Under the pieces are notes generated by a model, which did no database searches, had not been told where the DNA came from, and saw nothing but the letters and a program-made list of their open reading frames with translations. The translations under genes and the position numbers were made by a program. Shown in pieces: positions 33,559 through 42,922 of a DNA stretch of 64,000 nt (positions within the stretch are counted from its first letter, which is position 1; every line of letters starts with the position of its first letter). Source of the DNA: Deltaproteobacteria bacterium. GTDB taxonomy: Bacteria; Myxococcota; Kuafuiibacteriia; Kuafuiibacteriales; Kuafuiibacteriaceae. Location of the stretch: NCBI GenBank assembly GCA_020632995.1, contig JACKEN010000006.1, forward strand, positions 1-64,000, read 5' to 3'.

Positions 33559-35148
33559 ATGAGCGCCAACGGACCCACCGACGGCTTCCTGGACGAGCCG
33601 CCTCCACCCGACGACCACGACGCGCCGCCGCCGCTGGATCAGGACATGGGGCCGCCGCCGTCCGACTTCGAGCCGCCGCCGATGGACTTCATGGACGCGC
33701 CCGCGATGGTGCTGGGGCCGCCGGCCCGCAAGCCGGAGCAGGGGCGCCCGTGGAAGAAGGGCGACAAGGGGCGCGGCAACTTTGCAGGCCGCCCTGCGCC
33801 CGAGGGGCAGGTGATGCGGGTGCCGCCCCAGGACGTCGACGCCGAGCGCGCGGTGCTGGGCTCGGTGCTCATCGACAACGAGGCGATGTTCAGCGCGGTC
33901 GAGGACCTCAACCAGGAGGACTTCTACCGCCCGGCCCACCAGCTGATCTTCACCTGCATGACCGAGCTGGTCGCGAAGAGCGAGCCGGTCGACGCGGTGA
34001 CCCTCTCGGCCCAGCTCAAGGCCAAGGGGCAGCTCGAGGCGGCGGGCGGCCTCGCCGCGATCGTGGCCCTCGGCGAGGCGGTGCCCACCGCGGCGAACGT
34101 CAAGTACTACGCGGACATCGTGAAGAAGAAGTCGATGCTGCGGCGCTTGATCTCGGCTGCAACCGAGATTGCGACCAACGCGTTCGACTCCACCGACCCC
34201 GAGACCACGGTCGACGAGGCCGAGAAGTCGATCTTCGAGATCGCCCGCCAGAAGGCCCGCCAGGGCATGACCCCGGTCTCCGAGATCGTGGTCGAGGCCT
34301 TCAAGCGCATCGAGCGCCTCGCGGAGGAGAAGCGGGCGGTCACCGGCGTCAGCACCGGCATCAACGACCTCGACATCAAGCTGTCGGGCCTGCAGCCCTC
34401 CGACCTGATCATCGTGGCGGGGCGCCCCTCCATGGGCAAGACGGCCTTCAGCATCGGGATGGGGCTGCACGCGGCGGTCGCGACCTCGAAGTCGGTGGCG
34501 GTGTTCTCGCTCGAGATGTCGAAGGAGAGCCTGGTGACCCGTATGCTGTGCAGCGAGGGGCGCATCGACTCCTCCAAGCTGCGCGGCGGCTTCCTCACCG
34601 AGGAGGACTGGCCCCGGCTGGGGCGGGCGGCGGGCAAGCTCTCCGAGGCCCGGATCTTCATCGACGACCAGGGCAACGCGTCGGTGCTGGAGGTGCGGGC
34701 GAAGTGTCGCCGGATCTCGGCCGAGCACGGCCTGGATCTCGTGGTCATCGATTACCTGCAGCTGATGCGCGGCAGCGCCTCGGCCCAGAGCCGCGAACAG
34801 GAGATCTCCGAGATCTCCCGTGGCCTCAAGACCCTGGCCAAGGAGCTCCGGGTGCCGGTGGTGGCGCTGTCGCAGCTCAACCGCGGGGTGGAGCAGCGCA
34901 CCGACAAGCGGCCCGGCCTGTCCGACCTGCGTGAGTCCGGCGCCATCGAGCAGGACGCGGACGTGATCATGTTCGTGTACCGCGACGAGGTCTACAACAA
35001 GGAGACCGAGGACCGCGGGGTGGCGGAGATCATCGTGGGCAAGCAGCGAAACGGGCCCATCGGGACCGTGCGCTGCAAGTTCTTCCACGAGTTCACGCGC
35101 TTCGACAACCTGGTGGGCGATGACCGGCCGGCCGTCAGCGGGTTCTGA
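33559..35148 (+). CDS. dnaB: Replicative DNA helicase DnaB with Pro-rich N-terminus
   Basis: 529 residues, about 70 more than E. coli DnaB. After a disordered leader rich in Pro, Asp and Met (PPPPDDHDAPPPLDQDMGPP) the standard N-terminal domain begins at PPQDVDAERAVLGSVLIDNE. The RecA-like helicase core has STGINDLDIKLSGLQPSDLI, Walker A GRPSMGKTAFSIG, VAVFSLEMSKESLVTRML, Walker B DLVVIDYLQLM, VVALSQLNRGVEQRTDKRPG and RESGAIEQDADVIMFVYRD. It unwinds the parental duplex at the fork as a hexamer. ATG 33559 was chosen since upstream codons lie in the promoter region. It overlaps the GIY-YIG gene by 29 bases. Confidence 0.97.
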   Translation: MSANGPTDGFLDEPPPPDDHDAPPPLDQDMGPPPSDFEPPPMDFMDAPAMVLGPPARKPEQGRPWKKGDKGRGNFAGRPAPEGQVMRVPPQDVDAERAVLGSVLIDNEAMFSAVEDLNQEDFYRPAHQLIFTCMTELVAKSEPVDAVTLSAQLKAKGQLEAAGGLAAIVALGEAVPTAANVKYYADIVKKKSMLRRLISAATEIATNAFDSTDPETTVDEAEKSIFEIARQKARQGMTPVSEIVVEAFKRIERLAEEKRAVTGVSTGINDLDIKLSGLQPSDLIIVAGRPSMGKTAFSIGMGLHAAVATSKSVAVFSLEMSKESLVTRMLCSEGRIDSSKLRGGFLTEEDWPRLGRAAGKLSEARIFIDDQGNASVLEVRAKCRRISAEHGLDLVVIDYLQLMRGSASAQSREQEISEISRGLKTLAKELRVPVVALSQLNRGVEQRTDKRPGLSDLRESGAIEQDADVIMFVYRDEVYNKETEDRGVAEIIVGKQRNGPIGTVRCKFFHEFTRFDNLVGDDRPAVSGF

Positions 35149-35416
35149 GACCGAGGCCGGGCGCTGGTTCGTCTACCTGGTCCGCTGCGCCGACGACACC
35201 CTCTACACCGGGGTGGCCCACGACGACGTGGCGCGGCGACTGGCCGAGCACGACGCGGGCAAGGGCGCGAAGTACACGCGCGGCCGCGGCCCGGTGAGCC
35301 TCCTCGCCACCGCCGGTCCGATGGCCCGCGGCGACGCGCTCCGGCTGGAGCTCAAGATCAAGCGCGTCCCCCGCGAGGAGAAGCTGGCCACCCTGCTCGC
35401 GGTGGCCGAGGGGTAG
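35120..35416 (+). CDS. GIY-YIG nuclease superfamily protein (UPF0213/YhbQ-like)
   Basis: 98 residues: a single GIY-YIG domain with GRWFVYLVRCADDTLYTGVA in place of the GIY and YIG triplets, the conserved Arg in RRLAEHD, KYTRGRGP and the metal-binding Glu in LRLELKIKR. It matches the small stand-alone UPF0213 family, presumed structure-specific or repair nucleases without a defined substrate. The start codon lies inside dnaB, so it is probably translated from the dnaB transcript. Confidence 0.9.
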   Translation: MTGRPSAGSETEAGRWFVYLVRCADDTLYTGVAHDDVARRLAEHDAGKGAKYTRGRGPVSLLATAGPMARGDALRLELKIKRVPREEKLATLLAVAEG

Positions 35417-35458
35417 GCCGGGCCATTCCCGGGGCAGACGGATTGACCCGCGGGGGGG

Positions 35459-37086
35459 ATGGCGCCAAGGTCCGCGGGCGCCATGGCCTTCACGGTCCAC
35501 GCGCGGCTTGGCCGCGGTCGCACGGTTGAGTCCTTCTCCGCCACCCTGGAGGTGGGCGCCGAGCGCCTGGAGGTGGTGGTGAAGCGCCCCCGCCCAGAGC
35601 TGGCCCGGAACGAGGTCTTCACCCAGGCCCTGCTCGCGTGGGGCCGCGCTCAGGCGGAGCTCGATCACGAGCGCGTGGTGGCGGTGCTCGAGTCCGGCCG
35701 CGCGAGCGAGGGCGTCTACGTCATCCAGGAGCAGGTGGACGGCGTGCCCCTGGCCGCGGTGCTCAAGGTGCTGCGGAAGCGGCGCCGCACCCTGAGCCCC
35801 GGCCACGCGCTGATGGTGGCGCGGCAGACCGCCGAGGCCGTGGCCTACCTCGGGCAGGGCGGCCGGCCCGGGCACGGCGACCTCGATCCGGGCGAGATCC
35901 TGGTGTCCTACGAGGGCGAGGTGCAGGTGGCCGACGCCCAGCTGAGCCGCCTCGGCGCCCACGTGGGGGCGGACCTCCTCGAGGACGAGGAGCGCTCCGC
36001 CTACCAGCCCCCGGAGGTGCGGGCGGGGCAGGCCCCCGGTCCCCCCGCTGACGTCTACGCCCTGAGCCTCATCCTGCTCGAGATGCTGATCGGGCACCCG
36101 GTGTGGACGGCCGAGACCATGACGGTGAAGGACGCGGTCGCGGCGCTCACCGACTTCACCCACATCGGCCAGGCCTCCCCCGGCCTCACCAAGGACCTCC
36201 TCGCCCTCCTCGAGCCGTGCCTGAGCGACGACCCCGCGGCGCGCCCCACCGCCGCCGCCCTGCAGGAAGGCCTGCAGTCGATCCAGCTCGGCCACAGCCT
36301 CCTCGACGACGCCCTCTCCCTCGGGACCTTCGTGCAGGCCGTCCTGCCGCCCAAGGAGGACGAGGACGCCCCCACCCAGATGATGACGGTGGAGCAGGCC
36401 GAGAAGCTGGCGGCCCGCCGCGCGGCCAAGGCCGACTGGGACGCGGCCTCGGTGCTCATCAACCCGGAGATCGAGGCCCGCGCCGCGGCCTGGGCGTCCG
36501 GCGCCCGCGCCGCCTCGGCCGCGCCCCGGCCGCCCTCCGCCGCCCCGGGCGGGCAGCTGGTGGCCGCCGCCATCCCGCTGGCGGAGGCCACCCAGCCAAG
36601 CTGGAGGAGACCGCGCGGCAGCTCGAGGCCCGCGTCCCCTCCGTGCCGCCCGCCCCGCCCCCGCCCGCCCGCGAGCCGATCCAGGCCCCGTCGCGGCGCC
36701 CGGTGGCGCTCGCCCGGCCCACCCCGAGCCCCGCGGTCGTGGCGGCGGGCGGTTCGCAAGGTATCCTGCCGAAGCTCCCCACCGCGGCGTGGCTGGCGGT
36801 GGGCGCCGCGGTGCTGGCGTTGATCCTGATCGTGGCCGGCGTGGCGGCCCGGGGCGGGGCGCGTGAGGTGCAGCTGCGCGCGACCTCGGAGCCCTCGGGG
36901 GCCCTGGTCTACGTGGACGGGGTCGAGGTGGGCACGACCCCCTACGAGGGCCCGGTCGGGGTGGGCGGCGACCTGGTGGAGCTGCGCTTCGAGCTGGACG
37001 GGTACGAGCCCCACAAGGTCTCCATCGGCACCGACGCCCACGAGCTCCGCTACGAGGCGTCGCTGAAGGCGCTGGAGGGCAAGTGA
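35459..37086 (+). pseudogene. Pseudokinase-PEGA membrane protein gene broken by a one-base frameshift
   Basis: Two overlapping frames make one protein of about 540 residues. Frame 2 runs from ATG 35459 (or 35483) with a Ser/Thr-kinase-like domain: VVVKRPRPELARNE, HGDLDPGEILV where HRDLKPxN is expected, VADAQLSRLG for DFG, ADVYALSLILLEMLIGHPVW. The catalytic Lys and Asn positions are changed, so it is likely an inactive pseudokinase. Near 36595, after EATQ, coherent sequence continues in frame 1 (AKLEETARQLEARVPSVPPA), followed by a membrane helix (WLAVGAAVLALILIVAGVAA) and a PEGA domain (TSEPSGALVYVDGVEVGTTP). One missing G between 36595 and 36596 would restore the frame; whether it is real or a sequence error is open. 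Confidence 0.8.
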
Positions 37087-38324
37087 GCCTGCAGAGCGGC
37101 CGGCTGCGCTGCTTCCGGGTGGCCACCGGCCGGGTGGTGCTGCCCTTCGGGGACCCGGTCCGCGACGTGCACGTCGGCCTCACGACCGTGGGCCAGCGCC
37201 AGGCGGCGGCGGTGGCGGCGTGCGGCCTCGAGCTGGTGGACGTGGCGGACGTGGCCGAGGTGAGCGAGCGGCCCGCCCTCGTGCTCTTCGACGACGTCTT
37301 CGTCACCGAGATGGCCCTGCGCCAGTTCGTGGCCCAGGCGCTGTCGGCCCGGGAGGACCTCGCGCTGGCGATGGAGGACGGGCCGCTGGCCCGCGCCACC
37401 GACCCCTTCGGCGAGGTGCGCCGCGAAGGCGAGGACCGGGTCTACGACCTCGCGGTGCTCGTGGATCCGGCGCCGGTGCGCGACCTCGCCGAGCTCCACC
37501 GCCGCGCGAAGCCCTGGCGCATGCCCGCCCGCGAGCGCACCACGCGGCTGGCCCTGCCGCCCTCGGTGGGGGCGGACCGCACCCCCGGCGCGCGCGAGGC
37601 CGACGCCCCGATCACCGCCCGCATCGTGGCCCCGGTGCGGCACTGGGTGCAGGTGCTGCGCCTGGCCCAGCTCTCGATCGGGGTGGAGCTCCTGGACGCG
37701 CTGCGCGCCGAGCCGCGCCGGATGCTCCGCCTGCGCCTGATGCCGAAGCGCGACCCCTGGTCGGTGTCGCGCAAGCTGGTCTTCGTGCACCCCACCGCGC
37801 GGGTGCACCCGACCGCCGACCTCGAGGCCGCGATCATCGGCCCGGGCGCGGTGGTGGAGGCGCACGCCCACGTGCACCGCTCGGTCCTCGGGGCCAATGT
37901 GCGCCTCGGTGATCACGCGGTGGTGGTGGGCTGCATGCTCGCGGAGCGGGTGCAGGTGCTGCGGGCCTCCTACATCGCGCTGTGCGCGGCCATGCCGGGA
38001 GGCACCCTGGCGAGCTACAAGGTCCAGATGTCGCTGTTCGGCCGCGACGTCTTCCTCACCACCTCGGCCTGGCTCATCGACGCCAAGCTGAAGGGCGAGG
38101 TGCAGGTGGAGCACGAGGGCCAGCGCCACGCGGTGGGGCCGTTCCTGGGGTGCTGCCTCGGTCACCGGGTCACCTTGGGCGCCCAGGTGCTGGTGCAGGC
38201 CGGCCGAGCGGTGCCGAACGACGCCACCGTGGTGGGCGCCCCGGACCGCTTCTTGAGCCAGATCGGTGAGGTCGCCCCGCCCGGGGTGAGCACGGTTCGC
38301 GACGGGCGCCTGGTGCCGCTGTAG
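37083..38324 (+). CDS. Left-handed beta-helix (hexapeptide) protein of nucleotidyltransferase type
   Basis: 413 residues. The N-terminal half includes GRVVLPFGDPVRDVHVGLTT, ALVLFDDVFVTEMALRQFV and DVSERPA-like sequence, possibly a degenerate sugar-nucleotidyltransferase fold without the catalytic GxGTRL loop. The C-terminal half has hexapeptide repeats (FVHPTARVHPTADLEAAIIG, GPGAVVEAHAHVHRSVLGAN, VRLGDHAVVVGCMLAERVQV) that build a left-handed beta-helix. The layout recalls proteins that link carbohydrate or lipid metabolism, but catalysis cannot be shown. Its GTG overlaps the stop of the pseudokinase-PEGA frame (GTGA), so both were translated together before the frameshift. Confidence 0.7.
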   Translation: MSLQSGRLRCFRVATGRVVLPFGDPVRDVHVGLTTVGQRQAAAVAACGLELVDVADVAEVSERPALVLFDDVFVTEMALRQFVAQALSAREDLALAMEDGPLARATDPFGEVRREGEDRVYDLAVLVDPAPVRDLAELHRRAKPWRMPARERTTRLALPPSVGADRTPGAREADAPITARIVAPVRHWVQVLRLAQLSIGVELLDALRAEPRRMLRLRLMPKRDPWSVSRKLVFVHPTARVHPTADLEAAIIGPGAVVEAHAHVHRSVLGANVRLGDHAVVVGCMLAERVQVLRASYIALCAAMPGGTLASYKVQMSLFGRDVFLTTSAWLIDAKLKGEVQVEHEGQRHAVGPFLGCCLGHRVTLGAQVLVQAGRAVPNDATVVGAPDRFLSQIGEVAPPGVSTVRDGRLVPL

Positions 38325-38352
38325 CCCGGCCTCAGGGCGCTCGGGCGGGTAT

Positions 38353-38382
38353 TTGACAGGTCACTCAAAAACAACCTAGGGT
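38353..38382 (+). promoter_or_regulatory. Promoter of the TetR-type gene
   Basis: TTGACA (38353-38358), 18-base spacer rich in A (TCACTCAAAAACAACC), TAGGGT (38377-38382). The predicted start of transcription, about 38389-38390, coincides with the second in-frame GTG at 38390, so the mRNA would be leaderless. Confidence 0.6.
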
Positions 38383-38389
38383 GAGCGGC

Positions 38390-38971
38390 GTGGGTCGGCC
38401 GCGGAAGTTCGACGAGCGCGAGGCGCTGGCGGTGGCGCTGGATGAGCTCTGGGCGAAGGGCTACGAGGCGACATCGACGACGGCCCTCGCGGCGCGGATG
38501 GGGATCGGCGCGCAGAGCCTCTACAACACCTTCGGTGACAAGCAGGCGCTGTTCGAGCGCGCGATGGCGCTGTACGTCTCGGAGTTCATCGACCGGATGC
38601 TCGGCCCGATGGAGGCCCCGGATGCGGGCCTCGCCGCGGTCCGCGCCTACTTCGAGGACGTCACCGACAAGCTCGCCACGCCGGTGGGGGCGCGGGGCTG
38701 CTTCGTGGTGAAGACGGCGATGGAGCGGACGAGCCCGGGCGACGCCCTCGCGGAGATCGCGCAGGCGCACTTTCGCCGGATCGAGGACGCGCTGGCCCAC
38801 GCGCTCGAGAACGCGGTCGTGGCGGGTGAGCTTCGGCCAGACCCGAGCCCACGCGCGCTCGCACGGCACCTCGCGGCGACCGCCGCTGGTCTGAGCACCC
38901 TCGCGCGCTCCGGTACGGACGCGCGCGCCCTGAAGGAGACGGCCCGAGTTGCCTTGAGCGTCCTGCGCTGA
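38390..38971 (+). CDS. TetR/AcrR-family regulator
   Basis: 193 residues from GTG 38390, which gives the usual MGRPRKFDEREALAVALDEL. A GTG at 38381 adds three residues but lies inside the predicted -10 box. The helix-turn-helix reads ATSTTALAARMGIGAQSLYN followed by TFGDKQALFERAM. The C-terminal part (GARGCFVVKTAMERT, FRRIEDALAHALENAVVAGE) is the all-alpha ligand-binding domain of the AcrR type. It probably represses itself and the gene 30 bases downstream, which has a strong ribosome site; the inducer is not known. Confidence 0.9.
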   Translation: MGRPRKFDEREALAVALDELWAKGYEATSTTALAARMGIGAQSLYNTFGDKQALFERAMALYVSEFIDRMLGPMEAPDAGLAAVRAYFEDVTDKLATPVGARGCFVVKTAMERTSPGDALAEIAQAHFRRIEDALAHALENAVVAGELRPDPSPRALARHLAATAAGLSTLARSGTDARALKETARVALSVLR

Positions 38972-39001
38972 GGAAGAACGACAGAGCACGAAGGAGGACG
39001 G

Positions 39002-39847
39002 ATGCGAAAACGGATCATCATCCTGGGCGGCCTTTTGGCCGCAGTGGGGGGGCTCGCCTTTGCGTCGACGAGGCTGGCCGACATCACGCCCGACGAGGTC
39101 GCAGGCGGCGTTGCAGACGACCGGGCGGCTCGGGGCCGAGCGCTCCTGGAAGCCCTCGCCCAGACCCACGGCGAGGCCGTATGGCATGCCCACCGAACGC
39201 TCCACTTCGAGGGCACGGACGAGTGGCTCGGGACGATGGGGAGCCTGAACAACCCGTTCCATGTCCCGAAGCAGGCGCTGCGCGGGATCATCGCCACGAG
39301 CGAGTGGACGGCGAGCTTCGAGCTCGCCAACGGGCCCGACCAGGGCACCCGCTGGGGCATCGTGAGGAACGAGGTCTACGTGCAGCGGCCGGACAGGCCC
39401 ATCGAAAGCCCACCTGCGGAGGACCTGTCGCCGATGATCCCGGCCTCCTTCCTCGTACCGACCCTCCGCTACTTCGTGATGCTCCCCCTCGAGATCCCGT
39501 CAGCCGCGATCGTGGCTGCGCTCGAGCCCGTACAGGAGGACGGGCGGACCTTCGACCGCGTCTACGCCACCTGGGGCAGCGTGGAGGCCAACCCGCGCTA
39601 CGACCAGTACATCCTATGGATCGATCACGCGACGGGCCGGCTCGACCGCGTCGAGTACACCGTCCGTGAGATCATGGCCGGCGCGCGAGGCATCGCGCGC
39701 TACGAGGCCTACGATGAGGTCGATGGTGCCCTCGTACCGACCCGCATCCGCATCCACGCGGTGTTGCCGACCGGCCACCCGACCCCGCTGCACACCATGA
39801 CCTTCACGGGCCCTCGCTTCGAGGACGAGGCGGCTCGAGCGCCGTGA
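39002..39847 (+). CDS. Exported hypothetical protein beside a TetR regulator
   Basis: 281 residues. The N-terminus (RKRIIILGGLLAAVGGLAFA) is a signal peptide or membrane anchor without lipobox Cys. The mature part begins ARGRALLEALAQTHGEAVWH and holds beta-rich stretches (HRTLHFEGTDEWLGTMGS; YDQYILWIDHATGRLDRVEY; IARYEAYDEVDGALVPTRIR) that recall DUF6503/LolA-like outer-membrane lipoprotein carriers in strand pattern. That similarity is an impression, not an identification. AAGGAGG stands 5 bases before the ATG, one of the strongest ribosome sites in the window. It is the second gene behind the TetR promoter. Confidence 0.7.
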   Translation: MRKRIIILGGLLAAVGGLAFASTRLADITPDEVAGGVADDRAARGRALLEALAQTHGEAVWHAHRTLHFEGTDEWLGTMGSLNNPFHVPKQALRGIIATSEWTASFELANGPDQGTRWGIVRNEVYVQRPDRPIESPPAEDLSPMIPASFLVPTLRYFVMLPLEIPSAAIVAALEPVQEDGRTFDRVYATWGSVEANPRYDQYILWIDHATGRLDRVEYTVREIMAGARGIARYEAYDEVDGALVPTRIRIHAVLPTGHPTPLHTMTFTGPRFEDEAARAP

Positions 39848-39975
39848 AGCAGGTCACGGCCGGGCGCGCCCGGGCCCCGGTGGCAGGCGCGCCGGATGGT
39901 CTCCCCGAGTCCGGGTGAACGGGCGTTGGTGGCCCCTGTAGCCTTGGCTGCCCATCGGCGGTACACGTTGGGCGC

Positions 39976-41220
39976 ATGCAACGGGCGGTGATCCTGGCCA
40001 TCGGTGACGAGCTGTTGTCGGGCGAGACGGTGGACTCCAACTCCAGCTACCTCGACGGCCTCTTGGAGGCGCGGGGCTGGTCGGTGGTCCGGCACGTCAC
40101 GGTGGCGGACGAGGAGGCGGACATCGCCGAGGCCTTCACCGAGGCGGCGGCTCGGGGCCAGCTGGTGCTCTCCACCGGCGGCCTCGGCCCCACGCAAGAC
40201 GACTTGACGATGGCCGGCCTTGCCCGGGCTCTGGGCTGCCCGCTCGCGTTGCACGAGCCGACCCTGGAGTTCATCAAGGCCCGGTTCCGCTCCTTCGGGC
40301 GCACCATGACCCCGAACAACGAGCGTCAGGCCTGGGTGCCGGCCGAGGGGGAGGTGCTGGTGAACGAGGCGGGCACCGCCCCCGGGTTCACGGCGGAGCT
40401 CGACGGGGCGCGGGTCTTCTTGATGCCCGGCGTGCCGCGTGAGGTGCGCTGGTTGATGCAGAACCGGATCCTGCCGCTTCTCCCAGAAGGCGCGGTGGCC
40501 CGGGCTCGCCGCACCTTGAAGGTGGTGGGGGTGGGCGAGAGCCGCCTCGAGCACGACATCGGCGCGGTGGTGAAGGCCCACCCCGGAGTTCGCTTCGGTT
40601 ATCGGACCCTGGGTCTCGAGAACCACGTGAAGCTGGCGGCCGAGGGCGAGGGCAGGGTCGAGCGGCTGGCAGCGGCGGAGGCCGACCTGCGAGCGGTGCT
40701 GGGCGCCCGGATCTACGGCGTGGACGACGAGGTCCTCGATCAGGTGTTGGGGGCGGCGCTGCGGGGAGCAGGGCAGACGGTGGCGGTGGCGGAGTCCTGC
40801 ACCGGGGGGTGGGCGGCCAAGCGCCTCACCGACGTGAGCGGGAGCTCCGCCTACTTCCTCGGGGGCGTGGTCGCCTACGCGGACGCGGTGAAGGTGGGCC
40901 TGTTGGGCGTACCGCAAGACTTGTTGACGACCCACGGGGCGGTGAGCGAGCCGGTGGCCCGGGCGATGGCCGAGGGCGTCCGGGCCCGCCTCGGGGCGGA
41001 CTGGGGTCTGTCCACCACCGGCATCGCGGGGCCGACCGGGGGCACGCCGGACAAGCCGGTGGGCCTCGTCTGGATGGCGGTGAGCGGGCCCTCGGGCACG
41101 ATCTCGGGGAAGGTGCAGTTCCCGGGGAACCGGGAGCAGGTGCGCATGGGCACCACCACCGCGGTGCTGGACGCGCTGCGGCGGAAGCTGGCCGACCCCG
41201 CGGCCCAGCTCGAGGTCTGA
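39976..41220 (+). CDS. cinA: CinA-like nicotinamide-nucleotide amidase
   Basis: 414 residues with both CinA domains. The N-terminal MoCF-like part reads RAVILAIGDELLSGETVDSN, LVLSTGGLGPTQDDLTMAGL, APGFTAELDGARVFLMPGVP. The C-terminal amidase part reads VAVAESCTGGWAAKRLTDVS, GSSAYFLGGVVAYADAVKV and TTGIAGPTGGTPDKPVG. The enzyme deamidates NMN (and hydrolyses ADP-ribose in some species), recycling pyridine nucleotides, and is linked to competence in some bacteria. Full length. It is followed by the beta-helix lipoprotein gene after 10 bases, on the same strand. recA, often beside cinA, is two genes further on. Confidence 0.95.
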   Translation: MQRAVILAIGDELLSGETVDSNSSYLDGLLEARGWSVVRHVTVADEEADIAEAFTEAAARGQLVLSTGGLGPTQDDLTMAGLARALGCPLALHEPTLEFIKARFRSFGRTMTPNNERQAWVPAEGEVLVNEAGTAPGFTAELDGARVFLMPGVPREVRWLMQNRILPLLPEGAVARARRTLKVVGVGESRLEHDIGAVVKAHPGVRFGYRTLGLENHVKLAAEGEGRVERLAAAEADLRAVLGARIYGVDDEVLDQVLGAALRGAGQTVAVAESCTGGWAAKRLTDVSGSSAYFLGGVVAYADAVKVGLLGVPQDLLTTHGAVSEPVARAMAEGVRARLGADWGLSTTGIAGPTGGTPDKPVGLVWMAVSGPSGTISGKVQFPGNREQVRMGTTTAVLDALRRKLADPAAQLEV

Positions 41221-41230
41221 GGAGGTGGGG

Positions 41231-42874
41231 ATGCGCGGTCTTCGGAGCGTTTCGATCACGGGGCTCCTGCTGCTCGCGGTGGCGGGGTGCTCGGGGGAGG
41301 CCCAGGGCCCCGTCGATGCAGGCCAGGTTGACGCTGGCGGGCCGGACTCCGGCGTGGCGGTGGATGCCGGCGCGAGCGCGGACTCAGGCCTCGCGACGGA
41401 CGCCGGTGACGCCGGCGCGACGCCGGACGCGGGCGACGCGGGCACGACGGCGGACGCCGGCGACGCGGGCTTGGCGCCGGACGGCGGCTCGGCCCCGCCC
41501 GCGGGACGGCCAGCGCGGGGCGGGACGTTCTTCGGGGATCCGGAGCGCTTCAACCGCTACTACACCGACCCGAGCTACCAGCCCTCCAGCACGATCTACG
41601 TGAGCCCGACCGGCGCCGGCGCTGGGAGCCTTGCAGATCCCGCCTCGCCCGACGACGCCTTCGCCGCGGTGGTGGCGGGGCAGGCCATCCACTTCCTGGC
41701 CGGTGACTACGCGGGCTGCTGGGCGCTGAGCGAGGGCCGCGGCGGGACCTACGACGCGCCGATCGTCGTCCAGGCCGCCCGCAACCCGGACGGGAGCCGG
41801 GCGGTGCGGATCCAGTGCTGCGACGCCGGCCGGCGCACCTGCTTCAACCTCGAGGGCGCAGACTACGTGGCGGTGGAGGGCTTCGAGCTCGAGGGCGGGC
41901 GCTACGGGATCCGCGCGGTGGGGCTGGGCTACGGTGGCGGTGAGCACCAGGTCGGGGTCGCGATGCTCGACAACCTGGCCTTCGATCAGGACAACGACCC
42001 CTTCTTCACCGGTCAGTCCGACTGGATCGCGTTGGAAGGCAACACCGGGCACGGGGCCGGCGCAGGGGACGGGCACGGCATCTACCTGTCCAACGGCAGC
42101 GACTGGATGGTGGTGCGCAACAACGAGCTGTTCGACAACGTGAGCAGCGACTTCCAGATCAACGCCGACCCCGCCAGCACCTGCGCCGACGTGAGCATCG
42201 CGTACGACGACCCGCGCTGCGACGGGAGCGCCCGAGATGGACTCGGGCAGGGCGTCTCGGAGTTCGTGCTGGTCGAAGGCAACTACTTCCACGCCGGGGC
42301 GGGGCAGGGCCCCAACTTCACCTCGGTGCGCAACTCGGTGGTGCGGAACAACATCATCGGCCCCCACGCCCGCCACGGCACCAGCTTCTGGCAGGAGACC
42401 GACAACCCGAGGCTGGGCTCGAGCGACAACGTGGTGCACCACAACCTCTTCATCGGCGAGCAGGCGAACCGGCACGTGCTCCAGTTCACCCAGTACTCGG
42501 ACCGGAACGACGTGCGGAACAACCTCGTCCTCGGCTTGAGCTACGGCGGCGGCGCGCCGACGGCGAACGCGGCGGTGGTGTTGGTGGAGCTCGACAACGG
42601 CACCACCTCGGCCAACGTCTTCGTGGGCAACTACTACTCGGGCGGGTACTTCGACGGGCACACCCCCACCCGGGCCGAGCACGTCGACGCGAGCTTTGAT
42701 CCCGGCTGGTTCAGCGCCTTCCCTGCGGACCGCATGGGCAGCCCCGCCGGCTTCGTGCCCGCGGCGGGGGCGCCCTTCCTGGACGCCGCTCCCCGCACGG
42801 CGGAGGTGCCGGAGGACCGGGTGGGCACGCCCAGGGGTGACCCGGCGGATATCGGGCCCTTCGAGGTGCCGTAG
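41231..42874 (+). CDS. Right-handed parallel beta-helix lipoprotein with DAG linker
   Basis: 547 residues from ATG 41231 (GGAGG 5 bases upstream). Signal peptide ITGLLLLAVAGCSG with lipobox VAGC. Residues 25-85 are a flexible linker of Asp-Ala-Gly repeats (VDAGQVDAGGPDSGVAVDAG). The rest is a parallel beta-helix of pectate-lyase-like coils: TIYVSPTGAGAGSLADPASP, EGADYVAVEGFELEGGRYGI, WIALEGNTGHGAGAGDGHGI, VVRNNELFDNV and NVVHHNLFIGE, with Asn ladders typical of the fold. Such proteins bind or cleave polysaccharides; the catalytic residues cannot be named. The predicted location is the outer membrane or surface. Confidence 0.85.
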   Translation: MRGLRSVSITGLLLLAVAGCSGEAQGPVDAGQVDAGGPDSGVAVDAGASADSGLATDAGDAGATPDAGDAGTTADAGDAGLAPDGGSAPPAGRPARGGTFFGDPERFNRYYTDPSYQPSSTIYVSPTGAGAGSLADPASPDDAFAAVVAGQAIHFLAGDYAGCWALSEGRGGTYDAPIVVQAARNPDGSRAVRIQCCDAGRRTCFNLEGADYVAVEGFELEGGRYGIRAVGLGYGGGEHQVGVAMLDNLAFDQDNDPFFTGQSDWIALEGNTGHGAGAGDGHGIYLSNGSDWMVVRNNELFDNVSSDFQINADPASTCADVSIAYDDPRCDGSARDGLGQGVSEFVLVEGNYFHAGAGQGPNFTSVRNSVVRNNIIGPHARHGTSFWQETDNPRLGSSDNVVHHNLFIGEQANRHVLQFTQYSDRNDVRNNLVLGLSYGGGAPTANAAVVLVELDNGTTSANVFVGNYYSGGYFDGHTPTRAEHVDASFDPGWFSAFPADRMGSPAGFVPAAGAPFLDAAPRTAEVPEDRVGTPRGDPADIGPFEVP

Positions 42875-42922
42875 CGGGGCGCGCGAGCCGTCGTCGCGGG
42901 GCAGGCGGCGGTCGGCCAGGAT

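Noticed and set aside
36580..36610. Programmed -1 ribosomal frameshift in the kinase/PEGA gene
   Set aside because: No slippery heptamer (X-XXY-YYZ) or downstream stem is seen; a single lost base explains both frames more simply.
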